Shown: positions 24,370 through 32,965, numbered from the stretch's first letter. The stretch is DNA of 64,000 nucleotides from Edaphobacter sp. (GCF_028283685.1 NZ_JAPWKF010000006.1:1-64000), one strand, 5' to 3'. Notes: generated from the letters alone by a model not told the origin. Made by a program: numbers and translations.

Positions 24370-25896
24370 ATGGCACAGGGCGAGGCACGCGTGGATGCGA
24401 ATGTGTCGTCGCGGCTGGTGGCGTTTGCACTGGTAACGGTGGCCGGGGCTGCGGTGCTGTCGGTGCTCGGCGTCACGCCGGGGCTGGTGCTGGCGTGGCT
24501 TCTGCTTGCCGCTGCGGTGGTGGCAGTGGTGGAGCGCGAGCTGCTGGCCTTGCTGGGCGAGGCCTTGCTGGCGAGAGAGCGGAGGGCGGCGAAGAAGATC
24601 ACGATCGAGAAGCCGTCAGTGCCTGCGGCCGTTCCTGCCTCTGCGCCGCCAGAGGATGCAGGCGCCACATTGCCGGTCGAGGTGCAGGCGCTGGCACCGG
24701 CACCAGTGGAGGCTCGGAGCGAGGGGGCGGCATCGCAGTCCTTGTTCGGAGACCTGCGGAAGACTTCGAGCAAGGAGAAGGATGAGCCGAAGCGGGAACT
24801 GAACCACGCGGCGCGGCTGGCGCTGGAGCTCGGTCTGCCGATTTTGCTGATGGTGGGGACGCTGGTGGTCTCGGGCAGGCTTGCGCCGAAGGCGGTTGAC
24901 GGGGGCAAGGGCGACGGCGGATGCTGCTGTGTCTGCACGACCGCGCCGAAGCAGGGCGGCGATCACGGCAACGATAACTCAGGGGGCGGAGACTTCGATG
25001 GGTCGCACGGCGACAGCAGCAGCGTGATGCGGCTGAGCCCGGAGCTGGAGGCTGCGGTGCTGCGATATCTCGATGGCCGGGAGCAGGCGCCGTCTTCTTC
25101 GGGATGGAATATATGGCTGCTGCTGGCGATTGCGGCGGGCGTGGTGTTCCTGGCGTTTGCGGTGAAGGAGCATCCGGCGACGACGGCTCCGCTGGCGGCG
25201 GCGGGGCTGGCGCTGGCGGCGATGAAGTCCGATCACGTGTCGCACTTCGATCGCGTGGCGAGCTGGGTGTTCTTAGGCGCGTTTGTCCTGGTCGCGGGGG
25301 TGCTGGTCTGGTTTGCGCTCTATCGCTGGAAGCGGCTGATGCCGCATGACGGCGAGGCGGATGAAGGAAGGTCGAAGCGGAAGAGCAAGCTGGTGGAGTC
25401 GCCGCTGAACGTGGTGCTGTCGATGGCGATCCTGCTGTGGACGGGTCTGGTGCTGTGCTATCACCAGCGGATGCCGAGGCCGGAGAACAAGCCGACCGAC
25501 GGTCCGGTGCAGCCGCAGCCTCCGGTGGACCACCCGCTTGAAGGCAAGGTGGAGTACAAGCTGCTCACGCCGATCCCCGGATTTGCGCCATTCCATTCGG
25601 AGATTCCGGCGGCGAAGGAGGATGCGGTGGAGAAGCTGGCGGCAGAGCTGGGTTCGCCGCAGAGTGCGCGTCTGCTGCTGCTGGGCTCGGCCGATTGCAC
25701 GGCGATCCGCAAGGGGCGTGAGCTGACGAACAAGCAGTTGGCGGAGCAGAGGGCGCTGGTGGTGAAAGATGCGTTGCAGCGCAGAGGTGTGCCGAAAGGG
25801 GTTGCGGTGGACGCGGTCTCCCTGCACCAGTACGACCGCTGCCGGGAGTCGGAAGATCTGCGAGCGGTGTTTCCGGTGCTGCTGCTGGGGCGGTGA
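24370..25896 (+). CDS. Multi-pass membrane protein with C-terminal OmpA-like domain
   Basis: 508 residues. There are two N-terminal helices (about 15-60), an Ala/Pro/Lys-rich linker, and a helix at 155-172. Next comes a polar Gly/Asp/Ser stretch with the unusual cluster GGCCCVCTT (about 182-190), then four more helices (250-362). The last ~110 residues resemble an OmpA C-terminal domain (LLLLGSADC, then NKQLAEQRALVVKDAL), predicted periplasmic and possibly peptidoglycan-binding. I know no family with the whole arrangement. GGAGGTGAG precedes the ATG. The Cys cluster could bind metal or lipid, but this is speculation. Confidence 0.7.
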   Translation: MAQGEARVDANVSSRLVAFALVTVAGAAVLSVLGVTPGLVLAWLLLAAAVVAVVERELLALLGEALLARERRAAKKITIEKPSVPAAVPASAPPEDAGATLPVEVQALAPAPVEARSEGAASQSLFGDLRKTSSKEKDEPKRELNHAARLALELGLPILLMVGTLVVSGRLAPKAVDGGKGDGGCCCVCTTAPKQGGDHGNDNSGGGDFDGSHGDSSSVMRLSPELEAAVLRYLDGREQAPSSSGWNIWLLLAIAAGVVFLAFAVKEHPATTAPLAAAGLALAAMKSDHVSHFDRVASWVFLGAFVLVAGVLVWFALYRWKRLMPHDGEADEGRSKRKSKLVESPLNVVLSMAILLWTGLVLCYHQRMPRPENKPTDGPVQPQPPVDHPLEGKVEYKLLTPIPGFAPFHSEIPAAKEDAVEKLAAELGSPQSARLLLLGSADCTAIRKGRELTNKQLAEQRALVVKDALQRRGVPKGVAVDAVSLHQYDRCRESEDLRAVFPVLLLGR

Positions 25897-25900
25897 GTTG

Positions 25901-25933
25901 GGGCCCCGCCGGGTTTGATCTTCGGCGAGGCCC
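25901..25933. terminator. Hairpin between convergent genes
   Basis: GGGCCCCGCCG (25901-25911) pairs with CGGCGAGGCCC (25923-25933) with one mismatch, across an 11-nt loop, between the OmpA-like and aldo/keto reductase genes. Confidence 0.6.
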
Positions 25934-25941
25934 GTCTGTCG

Positions 25942-26835
25942 TTAGGCCCTGGCTTCGGCGGCGATGCCGTCGAGGGTCTTCAGGCTTTCGGCCGGCAGGT
26001 TGATGCTGGCGGCGGCGATGTTCTCGCGCAGGTGGCCGCGCGAGGAGGTGCCGGGGATCAGCAGCATGTTGGGCGCGCGGTGCAGCAGCCACGCGAGTGC
26101 GGTCTGCATTGGCGTTGCGTTGAGGCTCTTCGCGACGTCGTCCAGCGTGGACGATTGCAGCGGCGTGAAGCCTCCCAGCGGGAAGAAGGGCACGAAGGCG
26201 ATGCCTTCAGCGGTGAGCTGGTCGAGGAAGGCGTCGTCTTCGCGCAGGGCGACGTTGTAGAGGTTCTGGATGCAGACGATGGGGGCGATAGCCTGCGCCT
26301 CCTTCAACTGCTTTGCCGATACATTGCTCAGACCGATGTGGCGGATGAGGCCCTGCTGCTTGAGCTCAGCCAGCGTGGAGACCTGCTCGGCGATGGAGAA
26401 GTCGCCGGGGCGCGAGATGTCGTCGGGGTTGAAGGCGCGCAGGTTGACGATGTCGAGTGCGTCGAGGCCGAGGTTGCGCAGATTGCTGTGGGCTCCGTCG
26501 ATCAGCTCCTGACGCGACTGCGCGGGCAGCCATGCGCCCTTCTCGTCGCGGCGTGCGCCGAGCTTGGTGACGATCACGAGGTTATCGCGATAGGGGTGCA
26601 GCGCTTCCTTGATGATCTGGTTGGTGACGTGGGGGCCGTAGAAGTCGCTGGTGTCGATGTGGTCGATGCCGGTTTCGATGGCCTCGCGCAGGACGGCGAC
26701 GGCCTCGTCGCGGTCGCGGGGAGGGCCGAAGACGTGCGGCCCGGCCAGCTGCATGGCTCCGTAGCCCATGCGATGGACGGTGAGATCGGTTCCGGGGAAG
26801 GTGAAGGTTCCGGCGAGATTGGCTGGTGTGCTCAT
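25942..26835 (-). CDS. Aldo/keto reductase
   Basis: 297 residues, TIM-barrel NADPH-dependent oxidoreductase. Family marks: DHIDTSDFYGPH (Asp and catalytic Tyr), VIVTKLG (Lys) and the NADPH-binding C-terminal segment LLIPGTSSRGHLREN. It reduces aldehydes or ketones; substrate unknown. It is divergent from a TetR gene 41 bp away, which is the likely regulator. Confidence 0.9.
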   Translation of the reverse strand: MSTPANLAGTFTFPGTDLTVHRMGYGAMQLAGPHVFGPPRDRDEAVAVLREAIETGIDHIDTSDFYGPHVTNQIIKEALHPYRDNLVIVTKLGARRDEKGAWLPAQSRQELIDGAHSNLRNLGLDALDIVNLRAFNPDDISRPGDFSIAEQVSTLAELKQQGLIRHIGLSNVSAKQLKEAQAIAPIVCIQNLYNVALREDDAFLDQLTAEGIAFVPFFPLGGFTPLQSSTLDDVAKSLNATPMQTALAWLLHRAPNMLLIPGTSSRGHLRENIAAASINLPAESLKTLDGIAAEARA

Positions 26836-26876
26836 ACGTGATTAGATGAAGAAAGCTTCAGGTTAGGAGTTCGCAT

Positions 26877-27509
26877 TTGCCGAAGGCCACAGTGGTGGAG
26901 CTAAAGCCAAGAAAGACGCCGGTTCAGGAACGTTCGACGGCCAGCGTGCAGGCGATCCGCGAGGCGGCGATTCAGGTTTTGCTGGCCGTGGGCAAGGAGC
27001 AGCTGACGACGACGCGGGTGGCGGCGCGGGCGGGTGTCTCGGTGGGAACGCTGTATCAGTACTTCCCCAATAAAAGCTCGTTGCTGCAGGACGTGCTGAA
27101 GGCGCACCTGGACCGCGTGTATGGCGCGGTGGAGCAGGTCTGCGAGCAGGCAAAAGGCAGACCCCTGGCGGAGATGGCCGATGCCCTGGTGACGGAGTTT
27201 CTACGGGTCAAGATGGAGCATGCGGCCACGTCGCGCGCCTTGTACTTTGTGAACGACGATGTGGGCGGCATGGAGATTGCGCGTAGCAATATGACGCGCG
27301 GGGTGAAGGCTGTGGCGGCGATGTTTGCCAGCTCCAGCGATCCGCTGCGGATCGACGCGGAGGTGATGGCGTCGACCGTGATGGCGGCGCTGGCCGGGGT
27401 GAGCCGCAGGATGCTGGAGTCGGGGCGCGTCTCGCCGAAGATGATGCAGGCGATGCGAACGGAGCTGGATGTGCTGGCGCGGGCGTATGTCGGGGCCTGC
27501 GTGGGGTAG
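26877..27509 (+). CDS. TetR-family transcriptional regulator
   Basis: 210 residues. Helix-turn-helix LTTTRVAARAGVSVGTLYQYFPNKSSLL near residues 42-70, then a helical ligand domain. Start is TTG at 26877, after AGGAG with a nine-base spacer. The divergent aldo/keto reductase shares the 41-bp promoter region, too short for much else, so mutual control is likely. Confidence 0.88.
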   Translation: MPKATVVELKPRKTPVQERSTASVQAIREAAIQVLLAVGKEQLTTTRVAARAGVSVGTLYQYFPNKSSLLQDVLKAHLDRVYGAVEQVCEQAKGRPLAEMADALVTEFLRVKMEHAATSRALYFVNDDVGGMEIARSNMTRGVKAVAAMFASSSDPLRIDAEVMASTVMAALAGVSRRMLESGRVSPKMMQAMRTELDVLARAYVGACVG

Positions 27510-27519
27510 GGGCCGCGTC

Positions 27520-27930
27520 TCAGGAGGCGCGCTGGGCTTTGCGGCCTTCGCGGTGGGCGAGGACGGTGGCGAGGTTGTTCTCGACCCAGGCGGTAAGCGC
27601 ATAGACGTGCGGAGCCATCTCGCTGCCGAGCGGAGTGAGGCTGTACTCGACGCTGGGCGGCTTGGTGGGGAAGACGGTGCGTTCGACGAAGCCGTCCTCC
27701 TCGAGTGCGCGCAGGGACTGGGCGAGCATCTTTTCGCTGACGCCGCCGATGAGACGGCGCAACTCGCTGAAGCGGCGCTTGCGGTCCAGCAGCAGTCGCA
27801 GGATCAGCATGCTCCAGCGCGCGGTGATGTGGTCGAGCACGGTGCGGGTGGGGCAGGTGCCCTGGTAGACGTCCCCGGTGATGGGGTGGACGTTGGAGGT
27901 GATGCTGGAGATGGGGGTGCGCCGCGCCAT
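27520..27930 (-). CDS. HxlR-family transcriptional regulator
   Basis: 136 residues. CPTRTVLDHITARWSMLILRLL has the conserved Cys (residue 26) before the winged helix; FSELRRLIGGVSEKMLAQSL is the recognition region. HxlR proteins with an N-terminal Cys (YodB, QorR) sense quinones or diamide by thiol chemistry. The divergent neighbour is a QorB-like quinone reductase, and palindromes lie between them, so a quinone-responsive switch is the natural reading. Confidence 0.9.
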   Translation of the reverse strand: MARRTPISSITSNVHPITGDVYQGTCPTRTVLDHITARWSMLILRLLLDRKRRFSELRRLIGGVSEKMLAQSLRALEEDGFVERTVFPTKPPSVEYSLTPLGSEMAPHVYALTAWVENNLATVLAHREGRKAQRAS

Positions 27931-27947
27931 GTTACAAGCTTACCCTA

Positions 27948-27972
27948 AAGTACGTACTTACTAAAAGTAAGT
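27948..27972. promoter_or_regulatory. HxlR operator palindromes
   Basis: AAGTACGTACTT (27948-27959) is a perfect 12-bp palindrome, overlapping the inverted repeat ACTTAC-TAAAA-GTAAGT (27956-27972). Both lie in the 99-bp space between the hxlR-type and qorB-like genes. Confidence 0.7.
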
Positions 27973-28029
27973 TATAGGTCTAGTCTGTTGCTGGTAGCGG
28001 GAGACATTCCCGCCGAAGGAGACGAGACG

Positions 28030-28887
28030 ATGATCGTAGTGACAGGAGCGACAGGGCAGCTGGGACGGTTGGTGGTGGAGCAGCTGCTGAAGGCGGTTCC
28101 AGCGAAGGAGATTGTGGCGGCGGTACGTACGCCGTCGAAGGCTGCCGATCTGGCGGCGAAGGGTGTGACGGTGCGCGAGGGCGACTATGCGAAGCCGGAG
28201 ACGCTGCTGACGGCATTCGCCGGGGCGGAGAAGGTGCTGCTGGTCTCGTCGAATGAGCTGTTCAGCGATCGCGTGGTGCAGCACAAGGCGGCGGTGGACG
28301 CGGCGAAGGCCGCAGGGGTGAAGCTGCTGGTCTACACCAGTGTGCTGCGGGCGGATACGTCGGGTCTGGGGCTGGCGGCGGCGCATCGCGCGACCGAGGA
28401 ATACATCAAGGCGTCGGGGCTGCCGTATGTGTTTCTGCGCAACGGCTGGTACATGGAGAACCACACGGAGGCGCTGGGACCGGCGCTCGAGCATGGAGCG
28501 ATCCTGGGCGCGTCGAAGGATGGCCGGATCGCCGGGGCGATGCGCCGCGACTATGCCGCTGCTGCGGTGAAGGTGCTGACGGAGGCGTCGGCGGTCAAGC
28601 CGGTCTACGAGCTGGCGGGCGATGCTCCGTACACGGTTGCTGACATTGCGGCGGAGGTCTCGCGACAGAGCGGCAAGCCTGTTGTCTACAACGACATGCC
28701 TGTGGCGGAGTATGAGAAGGCGTTGCAGCAGTTCGGTCTGCCGGTGCCGCTGGCAAAGCTGCTGGCCGACAGCGACGCGGGCGTGGCCAGGGGCGAGCTG
28801 GACGACAGCGGTCACGAGCTGAGCCGTCTGCTGGGCAGACCGACGGAGTCGTTGGCGACGGCGGTGCAGGAGGCGCTGAAGGGGTAG
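28030..28887 (+). CDS. NAD(P)H-binding quinone oxidoreductase, QorB/NmrA-like
   Basis: 285 residues from the ATG at 28030 (GAAGGAG eight bases upstream). GATGQLGRLV is the dinucleotide motif; AAHRATEEYIKASGLPYVFLRNGWYMEN is characteristic of the YtfG/QorB group, which reduces quinones with NADPH in two-electron steps. Divergent HxlR regulator and shared operators indicate induction by electrophiles. Confidence 0.88.
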   Translation: MIVVTGATGQLGRLVVEQLLKAVPAKEIVAAVRTPSKAADLAAKGVTVREGDYAKPETLLTAFAGAEKVLLVSSNELFSDRVVQHKAAVDAAKAAGVKLLVYTSVLRADTSGLGLAAAHRATEEYIKASGLPYVFLRNGWYMENHTEALGPALEHGAILGASKDGRIAGAMRRDYAAAAVKVLTEASAVKPVYELAGDAPYTVADIAAEVSRQSGKPVVYNDMPVAEYEKALQQFGLPVPLAKLLADSDAGVARGELDDSGHELSRLLGRPTESLATAVQEALKG

Positions 28888-28903
28888 GTGTTGTCGCTGG
28901 GTG

Positions 28904-28986
28904 CCCACGTCTCAGGGGCGAGAGGTGGGTTCCCGGCGAGCATTTTGGACCTGGTCCGGGGGCATCTTGAAGCGCAATGGCGCTTC
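28904..28986. repeat. Three hairpins upstream of the metallo-beta-lactamase gene
   Basis: Copy 4 of the CCCACGTCTC palindrome (28904-28929, one mismatch), then GGACC-T-GGTCC (28947-28957), then GAAGCGC-AATG-GCGCTTC (28969-28986). The gene start is 46 bp further. They may end the qorB transcript or fold in the leader of the next mRNA. Confidence 0.6.
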
Positions 28987-29032
28987 GTCACATTGGCCCG
29001 ATGCGGGTCTTTCTCTCTGCTACAAAAACAGG

Positions 29033-29923
29033 ATGCGCGCGATCCTCTCTTCCCTGCTCCTGCTGTTGTGCTGCTGCCCCAAGGCCCTCGTTGCCGAAGC
29101 CAACCCTGCGTGGACGACGCCGATTGCACCGTTCCGCATAGCGGACAACCTGTACTACGTGGGCAGCGAGGATCTGGCCAGCTACCTCGTCGTAACGCCC
29201 AAAGGAAACATCCTCATCAATGCGAATCTCGCCAGCTCACCGAAGCTGATTCGGGCGAGTGTGGAGAAGCTGGGCTTTCGTTGGAGCGACACCAAAATCC
29301 TGCTCAACAGCCAGGCGCACTTCGATCACGTCGCCGGGGCCGCGGAGATCGTGCGCGAGACCCATGCCGGGAACATGGTGATGGACGGCGATGCGAGTGT
29401 GATGGAGACCGGCGCACGCACGGACTTCCTGTCGCCCTCCCCCAATATCGACCGATACGCTCCTGTGCCGGTGGATCGCATTCTGCATGATGGGGAGGCG
29501 GTAAGCCTGGGGAATGTGACGCTGATCGCCCACAAAACTGCCGGCCATACGCGCGGATGCACCACATGGACGATGCGATCTCATCTTCCGGGGGAGCCGG
29601 CGGGAACGATGCGGAACATCGTCATCGTCGGTGGGGTGGGCTTCTGGTCGGAGTACCACTTCGTCGCCACGCCCGGCCATCCCGTAAGCTATCCGGGCAT
29701 CGTGCAGGATTTTCAGCATACCTTCTCGGAGCTGCAGGCTTTGCCCTGTGACATCTTTCTGGGGGCGCATGGCGTGTACTTCGACATGCTGGCCAAGCTG
29801 AAGCGCTATCCGCAGGCAGGCCCTGGAGTTTTTATCGACCCGGCTGGCTACCAGGCGTTTGTCGCTCAGGCTCAGGAGACGTTCGCGAAGGCCTTAGCCA
29901 AACAGAAAGCTGCTGCTGAGTGA
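29033..29923 (+). CDS. Subclass B3 metallo-beta-lactamase, Gln at zinc position 116
   Basis: 296 residues from the ATG at 29033; a signal peptide ends near residue 23 (ALVAEA), so the enzyme is periplasmic. Zinc ligands follow the B3 scheme: Q94-x-H96-x-D98-H99 (NSQAHFDH, standard 116/118/120/121), H172 (TAGHTRG, 196) and H246 (GAHGVYF, 263). Position 116 is normally His; Gln occurs in GOB-type enzymes, which can work with one zinc. Activity on beta-lactams is expected from the family but not proved; some environmental B3-like proteins are lactonases. No regulator is adjacent. Confidence 0.88.
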   Translation: MRAILSSLLLLLCCCPKALVAEANPAWTTPIAPFRIADNLYYVGSEDLASYLVVTPKGNILINANLASSPKLIRASVEKLGFRWSDTKILLNSQAHFDHVAGAAEIVRETHAGNMVMDGDASVMETGARTDFLSPSPNIDRYAPVPVDRILHDGEAVSLGNVTLIAHKTAGHTRGCTTWTMRSHLPGEPAGTMRNIVIVGGVGFWSEYHFVATPGHPVSYPGIVQDFQHTFSELQALPCDIFLGAHGVYFDMLAKLKRYPQAGPGVFIDPAGYQAFVAQAQETFAKALAKQKAAAE

Positions 29924-29954
29924 GCACTGCTCAAGGTGTAGGGCGTTAAGTGCA

Positions 29955-29981
29955 GAAGCCACGCGCGAGGCGCGTGGCTTC
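29955..29981 (+). terminator. Terminator after the metallo-beta-lactamase gene
   Basis: A perfect 12-bp stem, GAAGCCACGCGC/GCGCGTGGCTTC, with loop GAG. It can also act for the convergent CxxC gene at 30042. Confidence 0.75.
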
Positions 29982-30041
29982 TTGACGCGGCAGAACTCCA
30001 GTACCACCCGGACCCTGCACGCGATGTCGGAAAAACGTGGC

Positions 30042-30290
30042 CTAGTAGGCGCCGCCGAGCAGGGCCGCACCGGAGAACTCAGGATTGCCGGACCAGCTGG
30101 GAACATTGAAGGCGGTCTCGGGATGCTCAGTGCCCTCGTCGTGATGGGCGCGGAGGTGCTTGAGAATCTCGGGGAGGGCGGCGAGCTGGTCGGGCTTGCT
30201 CGTGCGCTCCCAGAAGAGGCGGAAGCCCTTGGAGCAGATGGGGCATTTGACGTCGGCAGAGTTCTCAGTTGGAGCGCATAAAGCCTGCAT
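30042..30290 (-). CDS. Small CxxC protein, paralogue B
   Basis: 82 residues from the ATG at 30290. It has C-x2-C (CPICSKGF), FWER, LKHLRAHHDEGTEH and the C-terminal FNVPSWSGNPEFSGAALLGG, matching paralogue A at 23785-24075. C-x2-C followed at ~30 residues by H-x3-H spacing resembles a C2H2 zinc finger, but the linker length is unusual. It is divergent from thrS across 205 bp. Function unknown. Confidence 0.7.
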   Translation of the reverse strand: MQALCAPTENSADVKCPICSKGFRLFWERTSKPDQLAALPEILKHLRAHHDEGTEHPETAFNVPSWSGNPEFSGAALLGGAY

Positions 30291-30495
30291 GGGGATCTCC
30301 TTGAAAGTGCAGCAGCTTGGCTGGTGCGGGGGGAATCTGGATCGGGACGATTGGGGAGGTTGACACCTCTGGAGCACCATGGCTCCCGGCGTCGTGTTCT
30401 ACCGTGGGAAGATCACGGCTTTTAGTCTGATGCTAAGTATAACGGTTGAGTTGGTATGAGGCACGCAAAGCAAATATGCTGGATAGATACGCCTT

Positions 30496-32532
30496 ATGAG
30501 TGAACAGCAGATCAAAATTCAGCTTCCTGATGGTTCGATTCGCGAGGTCGCTCCCGGAACGACCCCGTACGACATTGCAATGAGCATCTCGCCGCGCCTG
30601 GCCGCGGCCGTGGTAGTGGCCCGTATCAAGCCCCTGACGCCGGTGACGGCAACGACGGACGCCGGGGAGGAGGAGAACTCCGAGGCGGCGATGTACGGCG
30701 GGCAGGAGACAGGTGAGCGGGTGGTGGATCTCTCAGCCCCTCTGACCGAGGATGTCGCGCTGGAGCTGCTGAAGGAGTCGGACGAGGCGGCGCTGAAGGT
30801 GGTGCGTCACTCTGCGGCGCACGTGATGGCGACGGCGATCCTGGAGCTGTTTCCGGAGACCAAGCTGGGCCACGGCCCGGCGACGGACCAGGGCTTCTTT
30901 TACGATGTCTACCGCGAGACGCCGTTCTCCGAGACCGACCTTGCCGCCATCGAAGCGAAGATGGCCGAGGTGGTGGCGCGGGACGAGAAGTTTGTCCGCG
31001 AGGAGGAGTCGCGAGAGAAGGGTCTGAGCGACTACTCGGCGCAGGGCGAGTTCATGAAGGTTCACTTCATCGAGCGCTTCACCAAGCCGGGCGATGAGAT
31101 CTCGCTGTACAAGAACGGGGGCTTTACCGACTTCTGCCGCGGGCCGCATGTGCCTTCGACGGGCCGGGTGAAGGCCTTCAAGGTGACCTCGGTTGCTGGC
31201 GCGTACTGGCTGGGCGATGAGAAGAATCAGCAGCTGCAGCGTGTGTACGGCACGGCCTTCTTCAATGCGAAGGACCTCGACGCGCACTTCAAGCGGCTGG
31301 AGGAGATCAAGGCGCGCGATCATCGCGTGCTGGGCAAGCAGCTGGACCTGTTCTCCATCCAGGAGGTCGCTGGCGCTGGCCTGATCTTCTGGCATCCCAA
31401 GGGCGGCCTGATCCGCAAGACGATGGAAGACTGGATGCGCGATGAATGTATCCGTCGCGGTTACGAGATGGTCTACACGCCGCACATCATGCGGCGCGAG
31501 CTGTGGAAGATCTCGGGCCACGAGGGCTTCTACGGGCAGAATATGTATCCGCCGATGGAGCTGGATGACGCGGAGTACCGGCTGAAGCCGATGAACTGCC
31601 CCGGCCACATCCTTATCTATAAAAATTCGCCGAAGAGCTATCGCGACCTGCCGCAGCGTTATGCGGAGCTGGGCAACGTGTATCGCTACGAGCGCAGCGG
31701 AACGATGCACGGCCTGCTGCGTGTGCGCGGCTTTACGCAGGACGATGCGCACATCTTCTGCATGCCGGAGCAGATCGAGAGCGAGATCGCGGCCTGCGTG
31801 GAGTTTGCCGACGAGGTGCTGAAGGCCTTCGGCTTCGCGGAGTTCAAGGTGGAGCTTTCGACCTGGGACCCGAAGGATCAGAAGAGCTATGTCGGTTCGC
31901 CGGAGCACTGGGAGACGGCGGTCGGTTCGCTGAAGAAGGTCCTCGACGCCAAGGGCATACCGTATCGCGAGATTCCGGGCGAGGCCGCGTTCTACGGCCC
32001 GAAGATCGACATCAAGCTGGTCGACGTACTGGGCCGGTTGTGGCAGCTTTCGACGGTGCAGTTCGACTTCAACCTGCCGCAGCGCTTTGAGCTGGAGTAC
32101 ACGGGCGAAGACGGCGAGAAGCATCGCCCGGTAATGGTGCATCGCGCTCTGTTCGGCTCCGTGGAGCGCTTCTTCGGCGTGCTGATCGAGCACTACGCGG
32201 GCGCGTTTCCCATGTGGCTGGCCCCGGTGCAGGTGGGCCTTGTGCCGATCTCATCGGACAAGCATCTGGACTACGCGCGTGCGGTGAAGGCAAAGCTGGA
32301 GGCCGCAGGACTACGCGTGGAGCTGGACGAGAGAAACGATCCGATGAAGGCGAAGATTCGCGACTTCGCCGTGCAGAAGATTCCGTTTGTGCTCATCATG
32401 GGCGACAAGGAAGCTGCTTCAGAAGCGGTGAGCGTGCGGACGCGCGGCAAGGGCGACGAAGGCTCAGTGGCGCTGACGGCGTTCGTGGAACGGGCGAAGG
32501 CACTGGTGGCCTCGCGCGGCGTGGGTCTGTAG
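30496..32532 (+). CDS. thrS: Threonine-tRNA ligase
   Basis: 678 residues, class II synthetase. N-terminal TGS domain (LPDGSIREVAPGTTPYDIA), extended by an acidic insertion near residues 55-75. Then the editing domain (HSAAHVMATAI, with FTDFCRGPH later), and the catalytic core with the zinc Cys/His in MNCPGH, motif 2 YRYERSGTMHGLLRVRGF and motif 3 near the HRALFGSVERF segment. The C-terminal anticodon-binding domain starts near VQVGLVPIS. It charges tRNA-Thr. No T-box structure is seen upstream. Confidence 0.97.
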   Translation: MSEQQIKIQLPDGSIREVAPGTTPYDIAMSISPRLAAAVVVARIKPLTPVTATTDAGEEENSEAAMYGGQETGERVVDLSAPLTEDVALELLKESDEAALKVVRHSAAHVMATAILELFPETKLGHGPATDQGFFYDVYRETPFSETDLAAIEAKMAEVVARDEKFVREEESREKGLSDYSAQGEFMKVHFIERFTKPGDEISLYKNGGFTDFCRGPHVPSTGRVKAFKVTSVAGAYWLGDEKNQQLQRVYGTAFFNAKDLDAHFKRLEEIKARDHRVLGKQLDLFSIQEVAGAGLIFWHPKGGLIRKTMEDWMRDECIRRGYEMVYTPHIMRRELWKISGHEGFYGQNMYPPMELDDAEYRLKPMNCPGHILIYKNSPKSYRDLPQRYAELGNVYRYERSGTMHGLLRVRGFTQDDAHIFCMPEQIESEIAACVEFADEVLKAFGFAEFKVELSTWDPKDQKSYVGSPEHWETAVGSLKKVLDAKGIPYREIPGEAAFYGPKIDIKLVDVLGRLWQLSTVQFDFNLPQRFELEYTGEDGEKHRPVMVHRALFGSVERFFGVLIEHYAGAFPMWLAPVQVGLVPISSDKHLDYARAVKAKLEAAGLRVELDERNDPMKAKIRDFAVQKIPFVLIMGDKEAASEAVSVRTRGKGDEGSVALTAFVERAKALVASRGVGL

Positions 32533-32535
32533 AGA

Positions 32536-32965
32536 ATGAGCTGGACTGAACAGCTTCACGTTGAGGGATACTCCATGTCGAGGGCGTCCTTGGCGATGAA
32601 GCTGTTCAGCGGTATATCGATCTGTTGGGTGCGGTGCCGGATGCGAATGCCTTACGCGGTGGGCGCCGTAATCTTCTTGCTATGCCGGAGATGAGAGAGC
32701 TCGCACAGCCTCCGCTATCGAAAAAAAAATGATTTGTTCCATCCTTGGTGACGAGGCCTTTCCTGTTCGCGGCATTCTGTTCGATAAGCAAGACGGTGCC
32801 AACTGGAAGGTGCCATGGCATCAGGATGTGACGATTGCCGTGCGCGAGCATGTGGAAGCTGATGGTTATGGCCCTTGGTCGATGAAGGCAGGGCTTTTAA
32901 AGCAAAAGGCAGCAGAAGAAAAAGACCCGGAGAGGTTGGATAGAAAATGCTTCTCCTGCTCATAA
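32536..32965 (+). pseudogene. Decayed phytanoyl-CoA dioxygenase (PhyH)-family gene
   Basis: Three frames together match the N-terminal half of this Fe(II)/2-oxoglutarate dioxygenase family: QLHVEGYSM (from 32536), EGVLGDEAVQRYIDLLG through RRNLLAMPEMRELAQ, and ICSILGDEAFPVRGILFDK with WKVPWHQD. The first break is near 32577; the second is at an A9 run (32721-32729), where seven or ten A would keep the frame. After WSMKAG (about 32892) similarity ends abruptly, and the last ~25 codons are unrelated. The C-terminal half with the second metal His is missing, so it is a true pseudogene. Confidence 0.8.
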
